64,000 nt of DNA from Streptomyces sp. TLI_171 (lineage in GTDB: Bacteria; Actinomycetota; Actinomycetes; Streptomycetales; Streptomycetaceae). Position numbers and translations under genes: made by a program. The stretch is taken from NCBI RefSeq assembly GCF_003610255.1, contig NZ_RAPS01000001.1:4092001-4156000 (forward strand). The letters are read 5' to 3'. Below, one piece after another: positions 24,477 to 33,256 of the stretch. The notes under the pieces were generated by a model. That model was not told where the DNA came from, searched no databases, and saw only the letters and a list, made by a program, of their open reading frames with translations. How positions within the stretch are numbered: position 1 is the first letter of the stretch; every line of letters begins with the position of its first letter.

Positions 24477-26297
24477 TCAGTCCAGTCCGGCCAGGACCAG
24501 CGGCAGCCGCGTCGCCCCGCCCGCCACCAGCTTCACCGGCACCCCCCAGTCCTGCTGGTGCACGTGGCAGGCCGGGTACTCGATCTCCGGGTCGTCGTCG
24601 CAGGACGCCGCCATCGCGGAGACGTGCAGCACGCCCTCCGTCACCTCCGCGGACAGCACCAGCTCGCGAGCGAGCGCGGTGTCCGCGCCGGCGCCGGAGA
24701 CCAGCAGCTCGGGCGGGGTGGAGCTGACCAGCAGCCGGGTGGACGGGCCGTAGCGCTCGTCCAGCTTCTGGCCGGTCGGGGCGGAGAACACCACGTCCAG
24801 CTGCAGGGCGCCGGGCGCGACCTCGGTGGCGGCCCGCCGGGTGCGGTGCGCCACCGCCTCGACCCGGACCGCCTCCTCGGGCAACCGCAGCCTGGTCAGC
24901 CGGTGCCGGGCGGACTCCACCACCACGATGTCCCCGTCCACCACCACCGCCCCGGACGGCTCCCGCAGGTCGGTGGCGAGCGTGGTCACCTCGCCGCTCG
25001 CGGGGTCGTAGCGGCGCAGCGCGTGGTTGTAGGTGTCGCTGACGGCCACCGAGCCGTCCGGCAGCACCGTGACGCCCAGCGGGTGCTGCAGCAGGGCCTG
25101 CTCGGCGGCGCCGTCCCGGTGCCCGAAGTCGAACAGGCCGGTGCCGACGGCGGTGTGCACCTCGTGGGTTCCACGTGAAACCCAACGCACCGCGGAGGTC
25201 TCCGAGTCCGCCACCCACAGCCGCTCGCCGTCCGCGGACACCGCCAGGCCGGACGGCTGCGCGAACCAGGCCTCCCCGGCCGGGCCGTCGACCAGGCCCT
25301 CGTTGGTGGTGCCGGCCGCGACCCGCACCGTGCCCCCCACCGGATCGAACGACCACAGCTGGTGCACGCCCGCCATCGCGATCCACACCCTGCCGTCGAA
25401 GAACGCGACGTCCCACGGCGAGGACAGGTCGACCTCACGGGACGCCCCGGCCGTCGGCGACCCCTGCCACCACTGCTTCCCGGTGCCCGCCAGCGTGGTC
25501 ACCGAACCGTCGGCCAGCCGTACCCCGCGCAGCGCGTGGTTGACGGTGTCCGCCACCACCACGTCGTACCCGAGGCCCAGGCCCGCCGGCACCAGCGCCA
25601 GGCCCTGCGGCTCGCTGAACCGCGGCTGCGCGCCGTCCACCAGACCGCGCACCCCGTCGCCGATCCGCCGCACCACGCTCTCGCCGTCCTCGGCGAGCTC
25701 CACCAGCGAGTGGTGCCCCGAGTCCGCGACCAGGAAGTGCCCGTCCGGCAGCCGGACCGCCTTCCCCGGGAACCGCAGGTCCCCCGCCACCGGCTCCGGC
25801 GCCACGTACGGCCCGTCCCCGCGGCGCAGCGTCCCCTTCGCCTCGTGCTCCGCCTCCAGCTCCTCCACCAGCTTCGCGATCGCGTGCGCGTGCCCCTCGC
25901 CCGCGTGCTGCGCGACCACGTACCCCTCCGGGTCGATCACCACCAGCGTCGGCCAGGCCCGCACCGCGTACTGCTTCCACGTCACCAACTCGGGATCGTC
26001 CAGCACGGGGTGGTGCACCTCGTACCGCGCCACCGCGTCGACCACGGCCTGATGGTCCGCCTCATGGACGAACTTCGGCGAATGCACCCCGACGATCACC
26101 ACGGTGTCGCGGTGCTTCTCCTCCAACTCCCGGAGCTCGTCGAGGACATGAAGACAATTGATGCAGCAGAAGGTCCAGAAGTCCGCGATCACGATCTTGC
26201 CGCGGAAATCCACCAGGGACAGGTCCTTGCCCCCGGTGTTGAGCCATCCACCAGCGCCGACCAGCTCGGGGGCGCGGACACGTGCACGAGAAGCCAT
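24477..26297 (-). CDS. NHL-repeat thioredoxin-like protein
   Basis: 606 residues. The thioredoxin-like domain at about 10-150 contains FWTFCCINCLHVLDELRELE (redox C-x-x-C as C-I-N-C). From about 160 on there are five or six NHL/beta-propeller repeats (ADSGHHSLVELAEDGESVVR, VVADTVNHALRGVRLADGS, VAVSDTYNHALRRYDPASGE), and a C-terminal beta domain with cysteines follows (SCDDDPEIEYPACHVHQQDW). This is the bacterial homologue of NHLRC2. No signal peptide, so cytoplasmic. The ATG at 26297 is used rather than the one 18 bp upstream because it starts at the conserved MASRAR. Confidence 0.9.
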   Translation of the reverse strand: MASRARVRAPELVGAGGWLNTGGKDLSLVDFRGKIVIADFWTFCCINCLHVLDELRELEEKHRDTVVIVGVHSPKFVHEADHQAVVDAVARYEVHHPVLDDPELVTWKQYAVRAWPTLVVIDPEGYVVAQHAGEGHAHAIAKLVEELEAEHEAKGTLRRGDGPYVAPEPVAGDLRFPGKAVRLPDGHFLVADSGHHSLVELAEDGESVVRRIGDGVRGLVDGAQPRFSEPQGLALVPAGLGLGYDVVVADTVNHALRGVRLADGSVTTLAGTGKQWWQGSPTAGASREVDLSSPWDVAFFDGRVWIAMAGVHQLWSFDPVGGTVRVAAGTTNEGLVDGPAGEAWFAQPSGLAVSADGERLWVADSETSAVRWVSRGTHEVHTAVGTGLFDFGHRDGAAEQALLQHPLGVTVLPDGSVAVSDTYNHALRRYDPASGEVTTLATDLREPSGAVVVDGDIVVVESARHRLTRLRLPEEAVRVEAVAHRTRRAATEVAPGALQLDVVFSAPTGQKLDERYGPSTRLLVSSTPPELLVSGAGADTALARELVLSAEVTEGVLHVSAMAASCDDDPEIEYPACHVHQQDWGVPVKLVAGGATRLPLVLAGLD

Positions 26298-26397
26298 GTC
26301 CCCATCCAACCCCATCGGGCCGTGCCGGCATTCCGGGCGGGACGACGACAGGCGGAGGGGCCGGTGGCGGTGGAGGCGCGGGCGGCGTCGGCGAAGG

Positions 26398-26600
26398 CGT
26401 GACCGGTGTGGCTCAGGGAGAGCTGCCGCCGAGCGCCCGCACCTCGCTGATGAGGTCGATCGCCCGGGGAATGGAGAGCGGTTCGGGACGGGTCAGCCTG
26501 CTGAACGGCCGTCATGCCCTGCTCGGCCAGGACCGGGCGGCACTCGTCCGCACCGGGGGGCCGAAAACCCGGGTGCCCGCCCCGCAGACGGGCGCGACAA
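26398..26600 (-). pseudogene. Possible gene remnant between NHL-thioredoxin and APH genes
   Basis: The 310-bp gap holds GC3-rich coding-like stretches on the minus strand: ECRPVLAEQGMTAVQQADP in one frame, then EPLSIPRAIDLISEVRALGG ending in a stop near 26410 in another. The frame change in between suggests a decayed C-terminal gene fragment. No family recognised; it may also be chance in high-GC DNA. Confidence 0.25.
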
Positions 26601-26607
26601 TGGGCCG

Positions 26608-27396
26608 GTGATCGCATACGTACCCGAGGGCGAGGTCGGAATTCCGGACGCCGTGGTCGAGTTGGCGGCGGGCGAGCCGATCGTCGCGGTCTGGCGCAAC
26701 GAGCTGCACGGGCTGACGTTCCGCCTCGGGGACGGCCCGGGCCGCAGGTTCGCCAAGTGGGCGCCGGCCGGCAGCGGCGCGGATCTCCGCAACGAGGCCG
26801 AACGGATGCGTTGGGCGCGGCGGTTCACCACCGTTCCGGAGGTGCTCGGGCTGGGCGGCGACGACTCCGGCCGCTGGCTGCTGACGGCGGGCCTGCCGGG
26901 CCGCTCCGCCGTCGACGCCGAGCTGAAGCGGGACCCGGCGACGGCCGTCCGCGCGATCGGCGAAGGGCTGCGGGCGTTCCACGAGGCGCTGCCGGTCGCC
27001 GAGTGCCCGTACGACTGGTCGGCGCAGCGCCGGATCGCCAAGGCGGTGGAACTGCGCCGCGACCCCGCCGACTGGCACCCGGACCTGCACCACTACGGCA
27101 CGGTGGACCGGGCGCTCGCGGTGCTCGCCGACCCGCCGCCGGCCGACGGAACGGTCGTCTGCCACGGCGACGCCTGCGCCCCGAACACCCTGGTCGGCGA
27201 CGACGGCCGTCCGACCGGCCACGTGGACCTGGGCGCCCTCGGGGTGGCCGACCGGTGGGCGGACCTCGCGGTGGCCTCGTGGAGCACGGTGTGGAACTAC
27301 GGTCCGGGCTGGGAGCGTCCCCTGCTGGAGGCGTACGGGGTCGAACCGGACGAGGAACGCCTGGCGTACTACCGCCTGTTGTGGGACCTGACGTAG
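26608..27396 (+). CDS. Aminoglycoside phosphotransferase-family (APH(3')-like) kinase
   Basis: 262 residues from a GTG start. Protein-kinase-like fold: nucleotide-binding N-lobe (FRLGDGPGRRFAKWAP, with the ATP-binding Lys), catalytic loop VVCHGDACAPNTLV (H-G-D-x4-N) and metal-binding GHVDLGALGVADRWADLAVA (D-L-G). This order is characteristic of APH(3') enzymes that phosphorylate kanamycin or neomycin. The chromosomal setting with no biosynthetic cluster in view leaves the natural substrate open. An alternative is a housekeeping small-molecule kinase of the same fold. Confidence 0.88.
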   Translation: MIAYVPEGEVGIPDAVVELAAGEPIVAVWRNELHGLTFRLGDGPGRRFAKWAPAGSGADLRNEAERMRWARRFTTVPEVLGLGGDDSGRWLLTAGLPGRSAVDAELKRDPATAVRAIGEGLRAFHEALPVAECPYDWSAQRRIAKAVELRRDPADWHPDLHHYGTVDRALAVLADPPPADGTVVCHGDACAPNTLVGDDGRPTGHVDLGALGVADRWADLAVASWSTVWNYGPGWERPLLEAYGVEPDEERLAYYRLLWDLT

Positions 27397-27462
27397 CGCC
27401 GGGTGGCACCATGTCGGATGCCGCCCGACGGCGGGCCGGCGAATAGACGAGGAGTCGGGGTC

Positions 27463-27954
27463 ATGGGTCGGAAGTTCCAGGTCAAGGAGCGCCTGTTCGC
27501 GGTCGGCGACGACTACTGGGTCGAGGACGAGCACGGCGACAAGGCGTTCCTGGTGGACGGCAAGGTGCTGCGCGTGCGCGACACCTTCGAGCTGCAGGAC
27601 ACCGAGGGCAACACGGTCGCCACCATCCGGGAGAAGGTGCTGACCGTCCGCGACGCCATGAAGATCGAGAACGGGGACGGGGACGTGGTCGCCACCGTCC
27701 GCAAGAAGCTGTTCACCCCGTTCCACGACAAGTACCACGTGGAGCTGGAGGCCGGCGGCGAGTACGAGATCCACGGCGACCTGATCGACAAGGAGTACGC
27801 CGTCAAGTCCGACGGCCACCGGATCGCCGAGGTCTCCCGCAAGTGGTTCGCGATCCGCGACACCTACGGCGTGGAGATCGAGGACGGCGTCGACGTCCCG
27901 CTGATGATCGCCATCGCGGTGTGCCTGGACCGCCTGGTCGAGCACAACGACTGA
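27463..27954 (+). CDS. LURP-one-related (scramblase-like fold) protein
   Basis: 163 residues. The tubby/LURP-one barrel pattern of repeated short strands is clear: FQVKERLFAVGDDYWVEDEH, KVLRVRDTFELQD, TVATIREKVLTVRDAMKIEN, and a C-terminal hydrophobic helix PLMIAIAVCLDRLVEHND. Related to Bacillus YxjI and plant LOR proteins; bacterial function unknown, with membrane or lipid contact likely by fold. ATG with GAGG upstream. Next to a DUF350 membrane protein, which may be its partner. Confidence 0.88.
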   Translation: MGRKFQVKERLFAVGDDYWVEDEHGDKAFLVDGKVLRVRDTFELQDTEGNTVATIREKVLTVRDAMKIENGDGDVVATVRKKLFTPFHDKYHVELEAGGEYEIHGDLIDKEYAVKSDGHRIAEVSRKWFAIRDTYGVEIEDGVDVPLMIAIAVCLDRLVEHND

Positions 27955-28035
27955 GGCACGGCCCGCTGTCGCCCTCCCCCGGTGCGCTATGTTGTGCCGA
28001 TTCCCGACACAGGGCACACCGGAGGGGGCGGGCGG

Positions 28036-28458
28036 ATGAGCGACATCCTTCACCAGCTGGGCTACGCGGCGGCGTACGGGGCGGTCGGCCTGGCCCTGCT
28101 GCTGCTCGGCGTCCTGCTGGTCGACCTGCTGACGCCCGGTCAGCTGCGCCGGCAGATCTGGATCGAGCGCAACCGCAACGCCGCCGTGGTGCTGAGCTCC
28201 GCGCTGCTGTCGGTCGGCGCGATCGTGTTCACTGCCGTCATCTCCACCTACCAGGAGTTCGGCAAGGGCCTGGCGGCGGCCGCCGTGTTCGGCCTGTTCG
28301 GGCTGCTGCTGATGGCCGTGTCGTTCTGGGTGCTGGACCTGGTCACCCCGGGCCGGCTGGGCGAGCTGCTGGTCGACAGCGAGCCGCACCCGGCGGTCTG
28401 GGTGACCGCCTCCACCAACTTGGCCGTCGCCGCGATCGTCTCCGCCGCGATCTACTGA
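28036..28458 (+). CDS. DUF350 membrane protein
   Basis: 140 residues with four hydrophobic helices (about 8-30, 48-70, 82-105, 118-140), as two DUF350-like halves; the loop LTPGQLRRQIWIERNRNAAV and the mirrored LVTPGRLGELL mark the internal duplication. Family members sit near stress or polyamine-related membrane functions, but the role is unknown. The ATG at 28036 has GGAGGGGGCGG upstream. Lies 81 bp after the LURP-one gene in the same direction. Confidence 0.88.
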   Translation: MSDILHQLGYAAAYGAVGLALLLLGVLLVDLLTPGQLRRQIWIERNRNAAVVLSSALLSVGAIVFTAVISTYQEFGKGLAAAAVFGLFGLLLMAVSFWVLDLVTPGRLGELLVDSEPHPAVWVTASTNLAVAAIVSAAIY

Positions 28459-28474
28459 CCGGCCCGCGGGGGCG

Positions 28475-29068
28475 TCAGCCGGCCGCGAGCCGCTCGGTGA
28501 GCCGGGCCTTCGCGGCGGGCCACTCCGCGGCCAGCATCGAGAAGTACACGCTGTCCCGCCAGCTGCCGTCCGGGCGCTGCTTCGAGCGCCGGAAGGTGCC
28601 CTCGTACACCGCCCCGAGCCGCCGGATCGCGTTCTGCGAGCGCTCGTTGAGGTGGTCGGTCTTCCAGCAGACCCGGCCCATGCCGAGGTCCTCGAAGGCG
28701 TGCGTGAGCAGCAGCAGCTTCGCCTCGGTGTTCACCGCCGTCCGCCACACCGAGCGCGCGTACCAGGTGCCGCCGATCTCCAGCAGCTCGTCCTCCGCGC
28801 TGGCGTCGAAGTAGCAGCTCACCCCGACCGCCCGGCCGCTGTCGAGTGCCACCACCGCGAACGGCGTGCACGCGTGGTCCGCCAGCCGGGCGTCGATCAC
28901 CTGCGCCATGTCCTCGGCCGTCCGCGGCACGGGCACCGGGATCCAGCGCCAGACCTCCTCGTCCCCGCCGGCGGCCTCGAACAGGTCGGGTACGTGGGCG
29001 CGGGTCAGCGGCTCCAGCCGGATGTGGCGGCCGGTCAGGAATGCGGGTGCGGGGAGCTTCGCGGTCAT
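28475..29068 (-). CDS. GNAT acetyltransferase (RimJ/RimL-like)
   Basis: 197 residues. GNAT fold of the protein-N-acetyltransferase type: GRHIRLEPLTRAHVPDLFEA at the N-terminus, VALDSGRAVGVSCYFD, the acetyl-CoA-binding strand IGGTWYARSVWRTAVNTEAK, and CWKTDHLNERSQNAIRRLGA (the N-x-x-S-x-x-x-I-x-x-L-G signature). Substrate could be a ribosomal protein N-terminus or an amine. ATG at 29068. Two palindromic TTGC...GCAA sites lie 21-56 bp upstream of the start, so it is probably under a specific repressor. Confidence 0.88.
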   Translation of the reverse strand: MTAKLPAPAFLTGRHIRLEPLTRAHVPDLFEAAGGDEEVWRWIPVPVPRTAEDMAQVIDARLADHACTPFAVVALDSGRAVGVSCYFDASAEDELLEIGGTWYARSVWRTAVNTEAKLLLLTHAFEDLGMGRVCWKTDHLNERSQNAIRRLGAVYEGTFRRSKQRPDGSWRDSVYFSMLAAEWPAAKARLTERLAAG

Positions 29069-29088
29069 GCCACCACCGTAGGCGCGCT

Positions 29089-29124
29089 TTGCACTAGAGG
29101 CAAGCCATATCTGCACTAGTGCAA
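29089..29124. promoter_or_regulatory. Two related palindromic sites upstream of the GNAT gene
   Basis: Site 1, 29089-29103: TTGCACTAGAGGCAA. Site 2, 29112-29124: TGCACTAGTGCAA, containing the perfect 12-bp palindrome TGCACTAGTGCA. Both share TGCACTAG. They flank a TATGGC (minus strand) that could be a -10. A dimeric regulator binding two adjacent operators is likely. Confidence 0.6.
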
Positions 29125-29143
29125 TGGAAAAAGATCATGCAAA

Positions 29144-29179
29144 GGGCCCGGCACCCCCACCGCGGGGGGTACCGGGCCC
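29144..29179 (-). terminator. purA terminator
   Basis: Stem GGGCCCGG/CCGGGCCC with an inner ACCCCC/GGGGGT stem and a single mismatch, 10 bp past the purA stop. On the minus strand it is followed within 12 bases by CTTTTTCC, so a near-canonical Rho-independent terminator. Confidence 0.8.
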
Positions 29180-29188
29180 GAAGCCGTC

Positions 29189-30472
29189 CTACAGGAAGGA
29201 GTTGATCTGGATCGTCTCGGTCCGGCCGGGGCCGACGCCGATCGCCGAGATTGGGGCGCCCGACATCTCCTCCAGCGCCTTCACGTACGCCTGCGCGTTC
29301 TTCGGCAGGTCCGCGAAGGTCTGCGCCTTCGAGATGTCCTCGCTCCAGCCGGGCAGGTTCTCGTAGATCGGCTTCGCGTGGTGGAAGTCCGACTGGTTGT
29401 ACGGGAGCTCCTCGACGCGCTTGCCGTCGATCTCGTACGCCACGCAGACCGGGATCTGCTCCCAGCCGGTCAGCACGTCCAGCTTGGTGAGGAAGAAGTC
29501 GGTCAGGCCGTTGACCCGGGTCGCGTAGCGGGCGATCACCGCGTCGAACCAGCCGCAGCGCCGGTCGCGGCCGGTGGTGACACCGCGCTCGCCGCCGATC
29601 CGCCGCAGCGCCTCGCCGTCCGCGTCCAGCAGCTCGGTCGGGAACGGGCCCGAGCCGACGCGGGTGGTGTAGGCCTTCAGGATGCCGATCACCCGGTCGA
29701 TCTTGGTCGGACCGATGCCCGAGCCGGTGCACGCGCCGCCCGAGGTCGGGTTCGACGAGGTGACGAACGGGTACGTGCCGTGGTCCACGTCCAGCAGGGT
29801 GCCCTGGCCGCCCTCCAGCAGCACGACCTTGTTCGCCTTCAGCGCCTCGTCCAGAACGAGGGTGGTGTCGGCCAGGTACGGCTTGATCTTGTCGGCGTAG
29901 CCCAGGTACTCCTCGAGCACCAGCTCGGCCGGGATCGCGCGCCGGTTGTAGAGCTTCACCAGGAGCTGGTTCTTGTCGTGCAGCGCCGCCTCGATCTTCT
30001 GGCGCAGGATCGACTCGTCGAACAGGTCCTGGACCCGGATGCCGACCCGGTTGATCTTGTCGGCGTAGGCCGGGCCGATGCCGCGGCCGGTGGTGCCGAT
30101 CCGGCGCTTGCCGAGGAAGCGCTCGGTGACCTTGTCCAGCGTCCGGTGGTACGGGGTGATCAGGTGCGCGTTGCCCGAGATCAGCAGCTTGGAGGTGTCG
30201 ATCCCGCGCTCGTTCAGACCCTTGAGCTCGGAGAGCAGCACGCCCGGGTCGATCACCACGCCGTTGCCGATCACCGGGACGACGTTCGGGCTGAGGATGC
30301 CGGAAGGCAGCAGGTGCAGGGCATACTTCTGGTCGCCGATGACCACCGTGTGACCGGCGTTGTTGCCGCCCTGGTAGCGGACGACGTAGTCGACGGAGCC
30401 GCCGAGGAGGTCGGTCGCCTTCCCCTTGCCCTCGTCTCCCCACTGGGCACCAACGAGCACGAGTGCCGGCAC
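29189..30472 (-). CDS. purA: Adenylosuccinate synthetase
   Basis: 427 residues, full length. Couples GTP hydrolysis to the condensation of IMP and aspartate, the first step from IMP to AMP. Motifs: GAQWGDEGKGKATDLLGG (catalytic Asp, P-loop), GGNNAGHTVV, RIGTTGRGIGPAYADK and the C-terminal GVGPGRTETIQINSFL. Start is GTG at 30472. It lies back to back with the diacylglycerol-kinase-like gene, and purF and purM follow on the other strand, so three purine genes lie together. Confidence 0.97.
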   Translation of the reverse strand: MPALVLVGAQWGDEGKGKATDLLGGSVDYVVRYQGGNNAGHTVVIGDQKYALHLLPSGILSPNVVPVIGNGVVIDPGVLLSELKGLNERGIDTSKLLISGNAHLITPYHRTLDKVTERFLGKRRIGTTGRGIGPAYADKINRVGIRVQDLFDESILRQKIEAALHDKNQLLVKLYNRRAIPAELVLEEYLGYADKIKPYLADTTLVLDEALKANKVVLLEGGQGTLLDVDHGTYPFVTSSNPTSGGACTGSGIGPTKIDRVIGILKAYTTRVGSGPFPTELLDADGEALRRIGGERGVTTGRDRRCGWFDAVIARYATRVNGLTDFFLTKLDVLTGWEQIPVCVAYEIDGKRVEELPYNQSDFHHAKPIYENLPGWSEDISKAQTFADLPKNAQAYVKALEEMSGAPISAIGVGPGRTETIQINSFL

Positions 30473-30598
30473 AGGCGTACACCCCTTCCGGTTGGGGCAT
30501 CCTGCGAAGACCGCAGTCTGGCCCGAGATGGACGAAGCCCCTGGCGCAATGGCGCAAGGGGCTCTTGCACCGAGAGATTACCTGAGGAAGGACCGGTC

Positions 30599-31408
30599 GT
30601 GTCGTCGCTGTCCACGCCCGTATCCCGCCCGCCGGACGCCGAGAGCCCCGGGCCGCTGCTGGTACTGCTCGACCCGGCCGCCAAGGAGGCGGACGGAGAA
30701 TCGGTGCGGATCGCCAAGGACGTGCTGTGCGGCGGCGCTGACGTCAAGGTCGCGCTGCCGGAGAGCCCTTCCGAACTCGACCGGGTGCTGGCGCACCGCG
30801 GCAAGCGCCGCGCCGTGGTGATCGGATCGGACCAGGCGCTCCAGCGAGTGCTCCAAGCCCTGCACCGGCAACGGGAACTGGACACCGACCCGGTCGGACT
30901 GGTCCCGGTCGGCGGCCCGGTCGCCACCGCCACCGCCCGCCTGCTCGGGGTGCCCGCCGAGCCGGTCGCCGCGGCCCGCGCGGTGCTGGCCGGCGGGGCC
31001 CGGCGGCTGGACCTGCTGCTCGACGACGGCGGCGGCGTGGTGCTCGCCGAGGTCCGTTTCACCGGCCCGCGGCAGGGCCGAACGGGTGGCTGGCGTTCGC
31101 TATGGGCGAAATTGGCTGCGGCCGAGCAGGCGAGCCCTCCGGCAGCCGAGGAACTGCGGATCGAGGCCGACGGCCGCCTGCTGGCCGACGTCCACCAGCG
31201 GGTGCGCCACCTGCGGGTCGCCATGGTCGACGGCGCCATGGAACTCGCCCTCGACCTGGACGGCCGCCCGCAGCGCCACCGGGCCGGCCGGCTCACGGTG
31301 GCCGGCCGCGGCTTCGGCTACGAGGCCGACGGCTGCCCGGTCGGCCCGGTCCGGAACCGCACCTGGACGGTCCGGCCGGACTCCTGGCGGCTGCTGCTCC
31401 CGGCCTGA
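30599..31408 (+). CDS. Diacylglycerol-kinase-like (DAGK catalytic domain) protein
   Basis: 269 residues from a GTG start with GAGGAAG upstream. The N-terminal half has a DAGK-type fold: LLVLLDPAAKEADGES (in place of the usual NP..G), VLAHRGKRRAVVIGSDQALQ and LVPVGGPVATATARLLG, which stands where active kinases have GTGNDFARxLG. The C-terminal half is the usual beta-sandwich (LDLLLDDGGGVVLAEVRFTG). Loss of the GGDGT and GTGND residues makes catalytic activity doubtful. Conserved beside purF in Streptomyces-type genomes. Confidence 0.75.
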   Translation: MSSLSTPVSRPPDAESPGPLLVLLDPAAKEADGESVRIAKDVLCGGADVKVALPESPSELDRVLAHRGKRRAVVIGSDQALQRVLQALHRQRELDTDPVGLVPVGGPVATATARLLGVPAEPVAAARAVLAGGARRLDLLLDDGGGVVLAEVRFTGPRQGRTGGWRSLWAKLAAAEQASPPAAEELRIEADGRLLADVHQRVRHLRVAMVDGAMELALDLDGRPQRHRAGRLTVAGRGFGYEADGCPVGPVRNRTWTVRPDSWRLLLPA

Positions 31409-31583
31409 TCACCCAGGGTGAGCAGGCTCACGTTCCGTCCGCCCGTCCACTGTGCGAAGGCCCGATGACAAGGGCGTGAAGCCGGTCGCCGACTGTGCGA
31501 AAAGCTGGTAAGGGGCTAGGTCTACGCGCGTACCCCGAGGCTGCCATCAGGCCGTTCGCTCCACCTGCCCTAGACTCGAAGAC

Positions 31584-33164
31584 GTGCCACGTGGTGACGG
31601 ACGACTCAACCACGATCTTCTTCCCGGCGAGAAAGGCCCCCAGGACGCTTGCGGCGTCTTCGGTGTCTGGGCTCCCGGCGAGGAGGTCGCGAAGCTCACG
31701 TACTTCGGCCTCTATGCCCTGCAGCACCGCGGACAGGAATCCGCGGGCATCGCAGTGAGCAACGGCTCCCAGATTCTCGTCTTCAAGGACATGGGACTCG
31801 TCTCCCAGGTCTTCGACGAGACCTCCCTGGGGTCGTTGCACGGGCATATCGCCGTCGGACATGCCCGCTACTCGACCACCGGGTCCTCGGTCTGGGAGAA
31901 CGCCCAGCCGACCTTCCGCGCGACCGTTCACGGTTCGCTGGCCCTCGGCCACAACGGAAACCTGGTCAACACCGCCGAACTCGCGGCGATGGTCGCCGGA
32001 CTGCCGGGCGAGGAGCACGTCTCCCGCTCCGGCCGGACCGCGGCCACCAACGACACCGACCTGCTGACCGCCCTGCTGGCCGGCCACCCGGACCTCACCA
32101 TCGAGGAGACGGCCCGGAAGGTCCTGCCGGACGTCAAGGGCGCGTTCTCGCTGGTCTTCATGGACGAGCACACGCTCTACGCGGCCCGCGACCCGCAGGG
32201 CATCCGCCCGCTGGTGCTCGGCCGGATCGAGCGCGGCTGGGTGGTGGCCTCCGAGACCTCCGCCCTCGACATCGTCGGCGCCAGCTTCATCCGCGAGGTG
32301 GAGCCCGGCGAGCTGATCGCCATCGACGAGAACGGCATGCGCACCTCGCGCTTCGCCGAGGCCAAGCCCAAGGGCTGCGTCTTCGAATACGTGTACCTGG
32401 CCCGCCCGGACACCACCATCGCCGGACGCAACGTCCACCTGTCCCGGGTGGAGATGGGCCGCAAGCTGGCCGCCGAGGCCCCGGCCGAGGCCGACCTGGT
32501 GATAGCGACGCCCGAGTCCGGCACCCCCGCCGCGATCGGCTACGCGGAGGCCAGCGGCATCCCGTTCGGCTCCGGCCTGGTGAAGAACGCCTACGTCGGC
32601 CGCACCTTCATCCAGCCCAACCAGACCATCCGCCAGCTGGGCATCCGGCTCAAGCTGAACCCGCTGAAGGAAGTCATCCGCGGCAAGCGCCTGGTGGTGG
32701 TGGACGACTCGATCGTCCGCGGCAACACCCAGCGCGCCCTGGTGCGGATGCTGCGCGAGGCGGGCGCCGCCGAGGTGCACATCCGGATCTCCTCGCCGCC
32801 GGTGAAGTGGCCGTGCTTCTTCGGCATCGACTTCGCCACCCGCGCCGAGCTGATCGCCAACGGCCTCTCGGTCGAGGAGATCGGCCGCTCGCTGGGCGCC
32901 GACTCGCTGGCCTACATCTCGATCGACGGAATGATCGAGGCCACCAAGCAGCCCAAGGACAGGCTCTGCCGGGCCTGCTTCGACGGCGAGTACCCGATGG
33001 AGCTGCCCGACCCGGCGCTGCTCGGCAAGCTGCTGCTGGAGGCGGAGATCGCCGGCGGCCAGGCCAAGCAGCCCGTCCGCGGCGGCAAGCAGACCAGCGA
33101 CCTCGACGGCGTGCAGTCGCTGCTGGGTGGCGCGGGCGCGGCGGACGCGCTGCGACGCCCGTAA
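31584..33164 (+). CDS. purF: Amidophosphoribosyltransferase
   Basis: 526 residues from a GTG start. First step of de novo purine synthesis: PRPP plus glutamine to phosphoribosylamine. The N-terminal Ntn glutaminase has its nucleophile at Cys23 (GPQDACGVFGVWAPG), exposed after propeptide removal, then LQHRGQESAGIA. The phosphoribosyltransferase domain carries the PRPP motif LVVVDDSIVRGNTQRALVRM. Later cysteines (PPVKWPCFFGID and RLCRACFDGEYP) fit the [4Fe-4S] type found in Bacillus and actinobacteria. Lies 92 bp upstream of purM, probably one operon. Confidence 0.97.
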   Translation: MPRGDGRLNHDLLPGEKGPQDACGVFGVWAPGEEVAKLTYFGLYALQHRGQESAGIAVSNGSQILVFKDMGLVSQVFDETSLGSLHGHIAVGHARYSTTGSSVWENAQPTFRATVHGSLALGHNGNLVNTAELAAMVAGLPGEEHVSRSGRTAATNDTDLLTALLAGHPDLTIEETARKVLPDVKGAFSLVFMDEHTLYAARDPQGIRPLVLGRIERGWVVASETSALDIVGASFIREVEPGELIAIDENGMRTSRFAEAKPKGCVFEYVYLARPDTTIAGRNVHLSRVEMGRKLAAEAPAEADLVIATPESGTPAAIGYAEASGIPFGSGLVKNAYVGRTFIQPNQTIRQLGIRLKLNPLKEVIRGKRLVVVDDSIVRGNTQRALVRMLREAGAAEVHIRISSPPVKWPCFFGIDFATRAELIANGLSVEEIGRSLGADSLAYISIDGMIEATKQPKDRLCRACFDGEYPMELPDPALLGKLLLEAEIAGGQAKQPVRGGKQTSDLDGVQSLLGGAGAADALRRP

Positions 33165-33256
33165 CCGTGCGAGCCGCCCCCGGCCGCGGGGCCGGGGGCA
33201 CCCTCCCGGCCCCGGCCGGGGGTGACAGCACCACCACTTCGAAAGGGCCACATCAC

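Noticed and set aside
31409..31583. Purine riboswitch upstream of purF
   Set aside because: The 175-bp leader shows no purine-aptamer core; only a possible promoter.
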